A stretch of 29,840 nt of DNA from the NCBI GenBank assembly GCA_035509415.1, contig DATJLQ010000049.1, positions 1 to 29,840 of the forward strand, in the 5' to 3' direction. The number at the start of each line of letters is the position of its first letter. The stretch's first letter is position 1. The notes beneath the pieces were generated by a model. It was not told where the DNA came from. It saw only the letters and a program-made list of their open reading frames with translations, and made no database searches. The position numbers and the translations under genes are program-made. This DNA comes from DATJLQ01 sp035509415 (GTDB lineage: Bacteria > Pseudomonadota > Alphaproteobacteria > JACZXZ01). Positions 9,770-17,991 of the stretch are shown here, in pieces.

Positions 9770-11532
9770 TGTGCGGCATCGTCGGCATCATGACGACCAA
9801 CGGGGCCGCGCCCGAGGAAGCGCTGCTGCGGCGCATGGCGGACTCCCTCTACCATCGCGGACCCGACGGACGCGGGCATTATCTCTCGGGCTCGGTCGGC
9901 ATGGTGCAGACCCGCCTCGCGATCATCGACCTCGCGACCGGCGGCCATCCGCTCCACGAGCCGGGCGGGGCGGCGCTCGTCGGCAACGGCGAAATCTACA
10001 ATTACGTCGAGCAGCGCCAGGACCCGGCCCTCGCCGACATCGCCTTCGCGACCGGCTCGGACTTCGAGCCGGCGCTGCATTTGTTCCGGCGCCTGGGGCT
10101 CGCGTTCGTCGATCGGCTGCGCGGCATGTATGCGATCGCACTCCACGACGCGCCCACGGGCCGGCTCATCCTCGTGCGCGACCCGTTCGGCATCAAGCCG
10201 CTCTATTACGTCGAGCGGCCCGAGCTGTTCGCCTTCGCATCCGAGCCGCGCGCCCTCATCGCGGCCGGGCTCGCGCAGCCGGCACTCGATCCGCTCCATC
10301 GCGCCGAGCTGGTCGAGCTCCAATTCACGACGGGCCGCGACAGCGCGCTACGCGGCATCCGGCGCCTGCTGCCGGGGGAGACGCTGGTGCTCACCGAAGG
10401 GCGCGTGGTCGAGCGCCACCGGCGCCAGGCGCTGCCCGCGGGGGCGCCCGAGAGCTGGAGCGAAGGCGAGGCGCTCGAGCGCCTCGACGCGGCGCTCGCC
10501 GATTCCGTGCGCGTGCACCAACGCGCCGACGTGCCCTACGGGATGTTCCTCTCGGGCGGCATCGATTCTTCGGCGTTGCTCGCGCTCATGGCGCGGCTCA
10601 ACGACCGGCCGGTGCGCGCCTTCACGATCGGCTTCTCGGGCACCCGCGTCGCCGACGAGCGCGCGCTTGCGCGGAAGATCGCCGAGCGGGTCGGCGCCGA
10701 GCACGTCGACGTCGAGTTCGGCGAGGAGGATTTCTGGACCCTTCTGCCGCAGGTCGCCGATGCGCTCGACGACCCGACGGCCGATTACGCGACACTCCCC
10801 ACCTTCAAGCTCGCGTCCGTGGTGAAGGGCTCGCTCAAGGTGATTCTCACGGGCGAAGGTGGCGACGAGCTGTTCGGCGGCTACGGCCGCTATCGCAGCG
10901 CCATGCGACCCTGGTGGAAGGGCGGGCGCACCATGCGCGCGCGCGGCATCCTCGACGGGCTCCGCATCTTGCGCGGCAATCTCGAGGGCTGGCGCGACGG
11001 CATCGCCGCCTCCGAGCTCGCCGCCGCGAGTGCCGGACGCACCAAGATCCAGGTCGCCCAGGCGGTCGACGTGGCGGACTGGCTGCCGAACGATCTCCTC
11101 AACAAGGTCGACCGCTGCCTCATGGCCCATTCGATCGAGGGGCGCGTGCCGTTCCTCGACGCCGCGGTCGCGTCGGTCGCGTTCCGGCTTCCCGACCGGC
11201 TCAAGGTCGCGGACGGGCGCGGCAAGTGGCTCCTGCGCCGCTGGCTCGCGCAGAACCTGCCCGAGGCCGAACCGTTCAGCGCCAAGCGCGGCTTCACGGT
11301 CCCGGTCGCGGAATGGATCGCAAAGCGGTGCGAGCGCATCGGCCCGCTGGTGGCACGCCAGGCCGGCATCCGCGAGCTGTGCGACGGCCGCGCGGTCGAG
11401 GGCCTGTTCGCGCACACGGGAAAGCGCACCGGTTTCGCCGAATGGGCGCTCCTGTTCTATGCCTGCTGGCACCAGCGTCATATCATGGGCATCGCGGGTG
11501 CCGGGGACGCATTCGAGCTGTTGGAGGCGTGA
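9769..11532 (+). CDS. asnB: Asparagine synthase (glutamine-hydrolysing) family amidotransferase in glycan operon
   Basis: A 587-residue AsnB homologue. The N-terminal MCGIVGIM exposes the catalytic Cys2 of the class-II glutaminase domain (HRGPDGRGHY, RLAIIDLATGGHPL, NGEIYNY are all typical). The C-terminal synthetase domain carries the PP-loop SGGIDSS at about residues 262-268 and TGEGGDELFGGYGRY. Biochemically these enzymes use glutamine nitrogen to amidate an ATP-activated carboxylate. Here it sits among glycosyltransferase genes, as do many AsnB paralogues that amidate uronic-acid sugars in O-antigen or exopolysaccharide. Free asparagine synthesis remains possible, so the symbol denotes family. 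The start overlaps the upstream stop by one base. Confidence 0.93.
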   Translation: MCGIVGIMTTNGAAPEEALLRRMADSLYHRGPDGRGHYLSGSVGMVQTRLAIIDLATGGHPLHEPGGAALVGNGEIYNYVEQRQDPALADIAFATGSDFEPALHLFRRLGLAFVDRLRGMYAIALHDAPTGRLILVRDPFGIKPLYYVERPELFAFASEPRALIAAGLAQPALDPLHRAELVELQFTTGRDSALRGIRRLLPGETLVLTEGRVVERHRRQALPAGAPESWSEGEALERLDAALADSVRVHQRADVPYGMFLSGGIDSSALLALMARLNDRPVRAFTIGFSGTRVADERALARKIAERVGAEHVDVEFGEEDFWTLLPQVADALDDPTADYATLPTFKLASVVKGSLKVILTGEGGDELFGGYGRYRSAMRPWWKGGRTMRARGILDGLRILRGNLEGWRDGIAASELAAASAGRTKIQVAQAVDVADWLPNDLLNKVDRCLMAHSIEGRVPFLDAAVASVAFRLPDRLKVADGRGKWLLRRWLAQNLPEAEPFSAKRGFTVPVAEWIAKRCERIGPLVARQAGIRELCDGRAVEGLFAHTGKRTGFAEWALLFYACWHQRHIMGIAGAGDAFELLEA

Positions 11533-11533
11533 C

Positions 11534-12085
11534 GTGGCGGAGGCTCTAGACGCGGCGCGGCAATATCTTGTGCGCTCCCGGCTCGACCCACGCATCGAGA
11601 TCCGGCCGGCCGCGACCGGCGGGCTCGGCATGTTCGCGCGCGCGCCGATCGCGGCGGGCGAGATCGTGATCGAATGGGGCGGAACGGTGCTCGACGCCGC
11701 AGCACTCGCGCGCACCGCGATCGTCCCCGACAGCGCGATCCCGATCGGCGAGGGCGTCTACATGGTGACCCTCGCGGGCGATGCGGACCTCGAGGATTAC
11801 TATCTCAACCATTCCTGCGATCCCAATCTCTGGCTCGTCGACGCGGTGACGTTTGCAACGCGGCGCGCGGTCCCGGCGGGCGCCGAGCTCACGGCCGACT
11901 ATGCCTATTGGCAGGACGAGGAGGATCTGGTCGGCGCCTGGACCTGCCACTGCGGCTCGCCGCTTTGCCGCGGCCGGGTCACCGGGCGCGATTGGCGCCG
12001 GCCCGAGCTCCAAGCGCGTTATCGCGGCCATTTCTCGCCCTTCGTCAATGCGCGCATCGACGCGTTGGCGCGCCGCGGCGAATAG
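11534..12085 (+). CDS. SET-domain protein-lysine methyltransferase-like protein
   Basis: A 183-residue cytoplasmic protein that is almost entirely a SET domain plus post-SET region. SAM-binding GGLGMFARAPIAAGEIVIEW is at residues 29-48, the catalytic-core knot NHSCDPNLW at 92-100, ELTADYAYW at 118-126, and a post-SET C-x-C-x4-C cluster (Cys138, 140, 145) that with Cys95 could bind zinc as in eukaryotic enzymes. Family knowledge: SET enzymes monomethylate to trimethylate lysines in proteins; the bacterial substrates are mostly unknown. The start is GTG at 11534, two bases after the asnB stop, with GGAGG at 11523-11527 as ribosome-binding site. It is the last gene of the glycan operon, so its target could be a glycan enzyme, though this is inference. 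Confidence 0.88.
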   Translation: MAEALDAARQYLVRSRLDPRIEIRPAATGGLGMFARAPIAAGEIVIEWGGTVLDAAALARTAIVPDSAIPIGEGVYMVTLAGDADLEDYYLNHSCDPNLWLVDAVTFATRRAVPAGAELTADYAYWQDEEDLVGAWTCHCGSPLCRGRVTGRDWRRPELQARYRGHFSPFVNARIDALARRGE

Positions 12086-12146
12086 CGCGTCGCCAACGCG
12101 CGCGACAGGACCGAACGCCAAGCCAAGCCCACCTCGAGAGGAATCC

Positions 12147-13490
12147 ATGCCCGAAAGCTTCGACCTCGTCATCCGCAACGGCCGCCTCTTCACACCTTCG
12201 GGGCCGGTCGAGGCCGATCTCGGCGCGCGCGAGGGCCGCATTGCCGCGCTCGGCGATCTCGCCGCCGCGCCTACGGCCGAGACCTTCGACGCGCGTGGGC
12301 TCGAGGTCCTGCCGGGGGCGATCGACACCCAGGTGCATCTGCGCGAGCCGGGCAACGAGCATAAGGAAGACCTCGAGACCGGGACCAAGGCGGCGCTCCT
12401 CGGCGGCGTGGTCGCGGTGTTCGAGATGCCCAACACGCGGCCGAGTACGACGACCCAGGCGCTCCTCGAGGACAAGTTCAAGCGCGCCCGGGGCCGCGCT
12501 TGGGTCGATCACGCCTTCTTCATCGGCGCCGCGCACGAGAACGCGATGGAGCTCGCGCGCCTTGAGGCCTTGCCCGGCTGCGCGGGCGTCAAAATGTTCA
12601 TGGGCAGCTCGACCGGGACGCTTTTGGTCGCGGACGATGCCGGCGTTCTCGACGTGCTGCGCCACGGGCGCCGGCGCGTCGCGGTCCATGCCGAGGACGA
12701 GGCGCGTCTCATCGAGCGCCGCTCCATAGCACTCGAAAGCGGCCGGCCCCACGCCCATCCCGAATGGCGCGACGAGGAAACGGCGCTCCGCGCGGTGAAG
12801 CGACTTCTCGCGCTCGCGCGCCGCGCCGGGCGGCGCGTGCATGTGCTGCACGTGACCTCGGCCGGCGAGATGGCCGAGCTCGCGCGCCACAAGGACATCG
12901 CGACGGTCGAAACGACGCCCCAGCATCTCACCTTCGCGGCCCCCGAGTGCTACGACCGGCTCGGCACCTACGCGCAGATGAACCCGCCGATCCGCGACGC
13001 GCGGCACCGCGAGGCGCTTTGGCGCGCGGTCGCGGACGGTGTGGTCGACGTGATCGGCTCCGACCACGCGCCGCACACGCGCGAGGAGAAGGCGCGGCCC
13101 TATCCCGAGAGCCCGTCGGGCATGCCGGGCGTCCAGACGCTGGTGCCGATCCTGCTCGACCATGTGAACGCGGGCCGGCTTACCCTTGCGCGTTTCGTCG
13201 ACCTGACCGCGGCGGGGCCGGCGCGTATCTACAACATCGCCGCCAAGGGGCGCATCGCGCTCGGCTACGACGCGGACTTCACCATCGTCGACCTCAAGGC
13301 GCGCCGCCGCATCGAGAACCGGTGGATCGCGAGCCGCTGCGGCTGGACGCCGTTCGACGGCATGGAGGTCACGGGCTGGCCGCGCGCGACCGTGATCCGC
13401 GGCCGCGTCGCGATGCGCGACGACGAGGCGCTGGGGGCGCCAGGCGGCATCCCGGTGCGCTTCCAGGAGACGCTGCCCGCAGAACGCTGA
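12147..13490 (+). CDS. Dihydroorotase-like amidohydrolase with QxH metal motif
   Basis: A 447-residue amidohydrolase-superfamily protein, TIM barrel with N- and C-terminal beta-sandwich strands. Most similar in pattern to class I dihydroorotases, which cyclise carbamoyl-aspartate in pyrimidine synthesis: IDTQVHLREPGNEHKEDLETG, EMPNTRPSTTT, GVKMFMGSSTG (Lys149), VHAEDEARL (His181), HVLHVTSAGE (His235) and IGSDHAPHTREEK (Asp306). The canonical HxH metal pair reads Gln62-Val-His64, so the first metal-binding His is Gln. I recall this substitution in an alphaproteobacterial subgroup annotated as dihydroorotase, but cannot check it here. No pyrB or other pyrimidine gene is adjacent. Start ATG at 12147 follows GAGAGGAATCC. 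Confidence 0.87.
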   Translation: MPESFDLVIRNGRLFTPSGPVEADLGAREGRIAALGDLAAAPTAETFDARGLEVLPGAIDTQVHLREPGNEHKEDLETGTKAALLGGVVAVFEMPNTRPSTTTQALLEDKFKRARGRAWVDHAFFIGAAHENAMELARLEALPGCAGVKMFMGSSTGTLLVADDAGVLDVLRHGRRRVAVHAEDEARLIERRSIALESGRPHAHPEWRDEETALRAVKRLLALARRAGRRVHVLHVTSAGEMAELARHKDIATVETTPQHLTFAAPECYDRLGTYAQMNPPIRDARHREALWRAVADGVVDVIGSDHAPHTREEKARPYPESPSGMPGVQTLVPILLDHVNAGRLTLARFVDLTAAGPARIYNIAAKGRIALGYDADFTIVDLKARRRIENRWIASRCGWTPFDGMEVTGWPRATVIRGRVAMRDDEALGAPGGIPVRFQETLPAER

Positions 13491-13532
13491 GCAAATTGCA
13501 AATAGCACCCCGCCGGAGTCGGGGCGCCGGCG

Positions 13533-14000
13533 TCAGCGCGCCGCGCGCTTGCCCCGATCCTGCGCCGCGAGCCCGCACAGCAGCATGTCGACGCGCTCCC
13601 CGTCCGCCGAAAGCGGCAGGATCAGGCGCTCGCATTGCAGATGGCGGTCGTCCTCCGTGTCGAGGGTCCAGCGGCGCGCCATGGGATGGCGTCCGGCGAC
13701 CGCCAGGCGGTATTCGTCCACGCGCTCGCCGCCGCGGGTCTCGAGCGCCGCGTCCTCGAAGAAATCGCCCGTATGGTCGGCGCCGCACGCCTCGACCACC
13801 TTGGTCCCCACCAGGCGAAAGCGGAAGCGCGGCGGCTCGCCGATCACGTCGACCAGGAACAGGTAAGGCAGGAACCCGCGCATCTCCTCGGGCCAGATCT
13901 CGGCGCGCGCGGGGGCCGGGCGCCGACCCTTCTTCAGCAGCCAGTAGCGATAGAGATCCTCGAGCTTCTCGCTGTGCAGTCGGATCGGCGTCTCGGCCAT
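13533..14000 (-). CDS. PAS_5-type single-domain PAS protein
   Basis: A 155-residue soluble protein composed of one PAS fold of the PAS_5 type common in alphaproteobacteria. Recognisable pieces: LEDLYRYWLLKKGRRPAPAR and EIWPEEMRGFLPYLFLVDV, then RFRFRLVGTKVVEACGADHTG, and the C-terminal strands LQCERLILPLSADGERVDML. There is no kinase, HTH or output domain. Such proteins are presumed sensors or protein-interaction modules; the ligand is unknown. It is convergent with the dihydroorotase-like gene (42-base gap) and divergent from the cold-shock gene. A second member of the same family lies at 23811-24329. Confidence 0.82.
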   Translation of the reverse strand: MAETPIRLHSEKLEDLYRYWLLKKGRRPAPARAEIWPEEMRGFLPYLFLVDVIGEPPRFRFRLVGTKVVEACGADHTGDFFEDAALETRGGERVDEYRLAVAGRHPMARRWTLDTEDDRHLQCERLILPLSADGERVDMLLCGLAAQDRGKRAAR

Positions 14001-14314
14001 GCGCGTCTCTCCACGGGCTCACCCTCGCGCATGGGGGAACTGCAACGGCCGTGCCAAATCTGGCCTTGATATCAGGCATTTGTGGTATCCCACGGGTGCG
14101 CCCGAGTCGCGTCCGGCCCGAGTGTGGCAAAAAGATGTCTTGATTTTCGCCGCGCGCGCGGCCATTTATGCGCCGTCAGACTATCTGCTTCGGCGGCTTG
14201 CCGATCTGCCCCCGCTAGGGGCGCACATCCAGCAAACTTTCCATGAGGCCGGTATCTGCTCACGCGCGGCGGGTTCGTCGCGCGTGCGTTCGTTCATCTC
14301 AACAGGAGGCCATC
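14001..14314. promoter_or_regulatory. Divergent control region between PAS_5 gene and cold-shock gene
   Basis: This 314-base stretch has no convincing ORF. A candidate plus-strand promoter is TTGATT at 14140-14145 with CATTTA/TTTATG at 14163-14170 (spacing 17-19). It would give an untranslated leader of about 130-140 bases before the cold-shock ATG, in keeping with the long thermosensing leaders of csp mRNAs. AGGAGG at 14304-14309 is the cold-shock ribosome-binding site. No good promoter for the minus-strand PAS gene was identified. Confidence 0.45.
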
Positions 14315-14521
14315 ATGGCAACCGGTACAGTCAAGTTCTTCAACACCCAGCGCGGCTTCGGCTTCATCCAGCCGGCCGACGGGTCGAAGGACGTCTTCGT
14401 CCACATCACCGCGGTCGAGCGCGCGGGTCTCGGCTCGCTCAACGAGGGGCAGAAGCTGTCCTACGAGCTCGAGCGCGGCCGCGACGGTCGCGTCTCCGCC
14501 GTCAATCTGCAGGCGGCCTGA
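14315..14521 (+). CDS. cspA: Cold-shock protein (CspA family)
   Basis: A 68-residue single cold-shock domain, an OB-fold RNA/DNA chaperone of the cytoplasm. ATGTVKFFNTQRGFGFIQPA contains RNP1 (RGFGFI) and DVFVHITAVE contains RNP2 (VFVHI); the C-terminus EGQKLSYELERGRDGRVSAV is typical. The length is exactly that of the family. The start at 14315 is fixed by AGGAGG five bases upstream and by the family N-terminus; the frame stays open further upstream without homology. An intrinsic terminator follows at 14583-14618. Bacteria usually carry several csp paralogues, so the symbol denotes family only. Confidence 0.96.
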   Translation: MATGTVKFFNTQRGFGFIQPADGSKDVFVHITAVERAGLGSLNEGQKLSYELERGRDGRVSAVNLQAA

Positions 14522-14582
14522 CCGAAGCGCCGGCGCGGCCGCGCCTCCGGGCGCCGCGGCGCCGCCTTCGAGCGTCGAACGG

Positions 14583-14618
14583 AAACGCCGTGCGCAGCCG
14601 CGCGCGGCGTTTTCTTTT
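14583..14618 (+). terminator. Intrinsic terminator of the cold-shock gene
   Basis: AAACGCCG at 14583-14590 pairs with CGGCGTTT at 14605-14612, with further G/C pairing inside the loop, and is followed by a T-rich run (TTTTCTTTT). It lies about 60 bases after the cspA stop. Confidence 0.8.
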
Positions 14619-14667
14619 GCGCCTTCGGTCGCGCTCGATTGCCCGCGCGGCGCCTTCGTCCGCGCCC

Positions 14668-15891
14668 TTAGTCGTTGAAGCTGACGTAGCCGCCATTGTG
14701 CCAGGCGTAGAGCACGAAGCCGAGGCCTTGGGCGTCGCCCTTGGCGTCGAAGGTGAGCCGGCCGATGACGGTCTGGTAGCTCCCCTGGCGGATCGCCTTC
14801 GCGACCGCGAGCGGATCGATCGAGTTCGCGCGCGTCGCCGCCTGGGCGAAGACCTGGACTGCGGCGTAGCCGTAGAGCGTGTAGCCCTGGATGCCCATGC
14901 CGAGGCCCGAGCTGTAGCCGCCGCGATTGCCCGCGTATGGCTGCAACGTGCCGCTCATGATCTTGGCCGGGTCCGGGAGCCAGGGCATGAAGGTGCCTTC
15001 GGCCGCACTTTGGGCGACGGTCCAGAATTGGGGCGCGAACAAGAGGCTCCCGCCGCCGAACGCGGCGGCGAGACCCTGATGCCGCATTTCGAGCAGGAGA
15101 TGGGCGCCGTCGGCGCTGGCGCCGCCATAGATCACCGCCCCCACGCCCGCCGCCTTCATGCGCCCGACGAGGGACGCATAGGCCTCCGACGCGGGCACCA
15201 CGGTCTCGTCGAGCACCGGGTGCACGCCGGCCGCGACGAGCGCGCGCCGGGTCGAATCGACGATGGTCTTGCCGTATTCGGTGCCGTCCGAGACCAGCGC
15301 CACCGGCGCGTTGGGATAGGCCGTGCGCAGATGGTGCGCGAGCAGCGCACCCTGCTCGTCGTCGCGCGGTGCCACGCGCACGATGTCGATCCTGCCGCGC
15401 GCGGCCGCGTCGTCGGTGAGCGCATCGTCGGTCGTGGTGGGGGCGAGCAGCAGAATGCCCGCCTCGCCGTAGATGTCGGCCGCCGCCAGCGTCGCCGCCG
15501 GGCAGAGATGGCCGATCACGATCTGGATATGCTGGGCCGCGATGCCGCGCGCGATCGCCTGGGCGTATTTGGGATCGCAGCGATCGTCGACCGGACGCAT
15601 GACCATCACGCGATCGAGCACGCCGCCGTTCGCGTCGAGATCGTCGACCGCCTGGCCGACGCCGGCGCGCAGCTCGTCGCCCTGGCGCGCGTAGGGACCC
15701 GTGGTCGCGGAGACGAGCGCGATGTAGAACGGCTTTCCGCCCGAGAGCTTGATGTCCGGGAGCCAACTCGAGGAGTCGGATTTCGCCGCCGCCGTGCCGG
15801 GCGGTGCCGCGCTCTTCGAACCCGAGCCGCCGCAGGCCGCAAGGGTCGCGAGCGCGCACAAGACCAAGGCTGCTCTCGAAGCGCATCTCAT
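14668..15891 (-). CDS. Leu/Ile/Val-type ABC transporter substrate-binding lipoprotein
   Basis: A 407-residue periplasmic-binding-protein of the LivJ/LivK class. The N-terminus has a lipoprotein signal: hydrophobic ALVLCALATLAAC with lipobox LAAC and lipidated Cys20. Next comes a Gly/Ser/Ala-rich linker, then the type-I binding fold (FYIALVSATTGPYARQGDEL). Cys105 (DRCDPKYAQA) and Cys130 (VIGHLCPAAT) are 25 residues apart, matching the LivJ disulfide. It probably binds a branched-chain amino acid, amide or similar small ligand outside the inner membrane. No livHMGF permease or ATPase gene is nearby, so it is an orphan binding protein. Start ATG at 15891 gives the signal peptide directly; the frame is open further upstream. 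Confidence 0.92.
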   Translation of the reverse strand: MRCASRAALVLCALATLAACGGSGSKSAAPPGTAAAKSDSSSWLPDIKLSGGKPFYIALVSATTGPYARQGDELRAGVGQAVDDLDANGGVLDRVMVMRPVDDRCDPKYAQAIARGIAAQHIQIVIGHLCPAATLAAADIYGEAGILLLAPTTTDDALTDDAAARGRIDIVRVAPRDDEQGALLAHHLRTAYPNAPVALVSDGTEYGKTIVDSTRRALVAAGVHPVLDETVVPASEAYASLVGRMKAAGVGAVIYGGASADGAHLLLEMRHQGLAAAFGGGSLLFAPQFWTVAQSAAEGTFMPWLPDPAKIMSGTLQPYAGNRGGYSSGLGMGIQGYTLYGYAAVQVFAQAATRANSIDPLAVAKAIRQGSYQTVIGRLTFDAKGDAQGLGFVLYAWHNGGYVSFND

Positions 15892-16005
15892 TTCGATTCC
15901 TCCCCGGGCGCCGTGTCGCGCCGGGCCATGCGGCGCGAGGCACTTTTGTCCCTGGCCGCGGCCCGGGTCAAGGCGCGAATGGCCCTGAGCGCCGGCGTCG
16001 CAGCC

Positions 16006-16033
16006 TTGCAAATCCGGGCAAAAAGCCTAAGTT
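16006..16033 (+). promoter_or_regulatory. Candidate promoter of the small exported protein gene
   Basis: TTGCAA at 16006-16011 and TAAGTT at 16028-16033 are 16 bases apart, about 82 bases before the ATG at 16116. The match is moderate (4 of 6 and 3 of 6 to consensus). Confidence 0.35.
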
Positions 16034-16115
16034 AGCGAGGGAACGGGCGCGCGACGGCGTGTCCGGCCGGCCGCTCGGCCGAGGTCGCAAATCGACGTCG
16101 CCAATCGGGGTTGCC

Positions 16116-16499
16116 ATGACACGCACAAGATTGAATTCCATGGCATTCGGGCTCGCTTTCGCCGCCGCGTCGTTTTTGTGGGGCGCCGGCAGCGCCGCCG
16201 CGTTCACCATCGAGCATTACAGCAGCGGCGGCGACGGGCAGAACCTCGTCGATCCGGACGAGAGCGCGCCGATCCAGAAATTGACCGACCCCTCGGGTAC
16301 TTCGGGCTATTCCAACGGCTCGGGGGTGAATTTCCTCGGCGGCCACATGAATTTCTCGATGACCGGCCACGGCGCCCAGCCGGACGGTCAGAGCCCGGCC
16401 TACGGGACGCGCAATTATTTCGACCCGAGCCAGTCCCCCGTCTCGCCCTCGGTCGGGTTCACCAATGGGCCGTTCGGCATGTTCGGCGGCCGGCCTTAA
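16116..16499 (+). CDS. Small exported protein of unknown function
   Basis: A 127-residue protein that I do not recognise. It has a clear Sec signal peptide: basic MTRTRLNS, hydrophobic AFGLAFAAASFLWGAGSAAA, and a likely cleavage after AAA near residue 29. The mature part (about 98 residues) is rich in Gly, Ser, Asn and Pro, with NFLGGHMNFSMTGHG, TRNYFDPSQSP and a C-terminal GFTNGPFGMFGGRP. No cysteines, no membrane span and no catalytic motif are visible. Its composition suggests an extended periplasmic or surface protein. An internal ATG at 16140 is the alternative start but would shorten the basic n-region. It converges on chrA, sharing four bases (16496-16499), each gene using one strand of the TTAA as stop. 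Confidence 0.72.
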   Translation: MTRTRLNSMAFGLAFAAASFLWGAGSAAAFTIEHYSSGGDGQNLVDPDESAPIQKLTDPSGTSGYSNGSGVNFLGGHMNFSMTGHGAQPDGQSPAYGTRNYFDPSQSPVSPSVGFTNGPFGMFGGRP

Positions 16500-17758
16500 G
16501 CGCCGATCAACGCTCCCACGCCGGCAGAGAGCAGCACCACGAGCCAGGGGCGCGCGCGCCATTGGGCGAGCAGCACGAAGGCCGCGAGTGCTAACGCGAA
16601 ATCGCCCGCGCCATGGATGGCGCTGGTCCAGACCGGGCGATAGAGAGCCGCGAGCAGCAGGCCGACCACGGCGGCGTTGATGCCCGCGAGTGCCGCGCGC
16701 ACGCGGGCATGGCCGCGGGCATAATCCCAGAACGGCAAGGCGCCGAGCATGAGAAAGAAGCTCGGGAGATAGATCGCACCGAGGCATAGGAGCGCGCCGA
16801 TCCAGCCGTTGGGTCCGGGCTCCATCACGGTGCCGAGATAGGCTGCGAAGGTGAAGAGCGGGCCGGGCAGCGCCTGCGCCGCACCGTAGCCCGCGAGAAA
16901 CGCGCCGTTCGAGATCCAGCCCGGCGGGACCACCGAGGCCTGCAGCAGCGGCAGCACCACGTGCCCGCCGCCGAACACCAGCGCGCCCGCGCGGTAGAAC
17001 CGGTCGACCAGCGCGAGCGCATGACTGGGTGCCAGGCTCGCCGCGATCGGGAGTCCGGCGAGAAATACGAAGAACGCGCCCAAGGACGCGAGCGCCAAGA
17101 GGCGTCCGACCCTGGGCCCGATCTCGCGTGGGGCGGCGCTTGGGCTTGGCTTCGTTGCGTCGGTTTGTTTCGTCGCGTCGGGTAGGACGAATAGTCCCGC
17201 GAGCGCGCCCGCGACGATCGCCGCGATCTGCCCCAAGGCGCCGGGCCAGGAAAGCGTCAAGAGGGTCGCGAGGGCGGCGAGCGTGATACGCGGCCGGTCG
17301 GGCGTGAGGGCTCGTCCCATGCTCAGGACGGCGAGTGCCACGACCGCGACCGCCGCGACTTGGAGTCCGCGCAACGCGCCCACGCCGACGAGGTGGCCGT
17401 ACGCGTCGATGCCGTAGCCGAACAAGATCATCGCGATCGCAGACGGTGCGGTGAAACCGACCCAGGCCGCGAGCGCGCCTACGAGTCCCCCGCGTAGATG
17501 GCCGATCGCGAAGCCGACCTGACTGCTCGACGGGCCGGGAAGGAGCTGCGCAAGCGCGATGAGGTCGGCGTAATGCCCTTCGTCGAGCCAGCGGCGGCGT
17601 TGGACGAACTCGTCGCGGTAATAGCCCAAATGCGCGACCGGCCCGCCGAAGGAGGTGAGGCCGAGACGCAGGAAGACGAGGAAAATCTCCGAGAGCGAAC
17701 GCGCGCCCAGCACCCCCACCTCGTCGCGCTCCGTGTCCTGGGACATCTCGCGTGGCAC
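16496..17758 (-). CDS. chrA: Chromate transporter, long-chain ChrA type
   Basis: A polytopic inner-membrane protein of about 416-420 residues, the bidomain (long-chain) ChrA that exports chromate. Each half carries the family signature. The N-half has FLRLGLTSFGGPVAHLGYY, EFVQRRRWLDEGHYADLIAL and AQLLPGPSSSQVGFAIG. The C-half has GALVFGGGHVVLPLLQASVV and GAAQALPGPLFTFAAYLG. A charged, low-complexity cytoplasmic linker (about residues 195-220, with a repeated ATKQTDATK) separates the halves. The first possible start is GTG at 17758; ATG at 17746 is as likely, and neither has a strong ribosome-binding site. No chrB-type regulator is adjacent. It is divergent from the thiolase gene. Confidence 0.94.
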   Translation of the reverse strand: MPREMSQDTERDEVGVLGARSLSEIFLVFLRLGLTSFGGPVAHLGYYRDEFVQRRRWLDEGHYADLIALAQLLPGPSSSQVGFAIGHLRGGLVGALAAWVGFTAPSAIAMILFGYGIDAYGHLVGVGALRGLQVAAVAVVALAVLSMGRALTPDRPRITLAALATLLTLSWPGALGQIAAIVAGALAGLFVLPDATKQTDATKPSPSAAPREIGPRVGRLLALASLGAFFVFLAGLPIAASLAPSHALALVDRFYRAGALVFGGGHVVLPLLQASVVPPGWISNGAFLAGYGAAQALPGPLFTFAAYLGTVMEPGPNGWIGALLCLGAIYLPSFFLMLGALPFWDYARGHARVRAALAGINAAVVGLLLAALYRPVWTSAIHGAGDFALALAAFVLLAQWRARPWLVVLLSAGVGALIGA

Positions 17759-17991
17759 CCCCGTTTTTCCGCGCCATTCTAGCCGCGGAATGCGACGCTT
17801 CCCATCGCCGGAATGTCCGTCCCGAGCGCGAAATCCGCCGAGCCGGCGCGGGAAAGCGCCCTCTTTCCCGGGCCTTGCCGGCTCTGCTATGGTCGAGCGC
17901 CCCGGGGATCAAGACCGGGGAATCGAGGCCCAAGGATCAGGGCGCCCGAGGAAACGACGCCCGCGCAAACGACCCAACCAAGGAGCCCGCC

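Noticed and set aside
17759..17991. Promoters between chrA and the thiolase gene
   Set aside because: Hexamers such as TTGCCG and TATGGT are present but wrongly spaced; nothing convincing could be defined.
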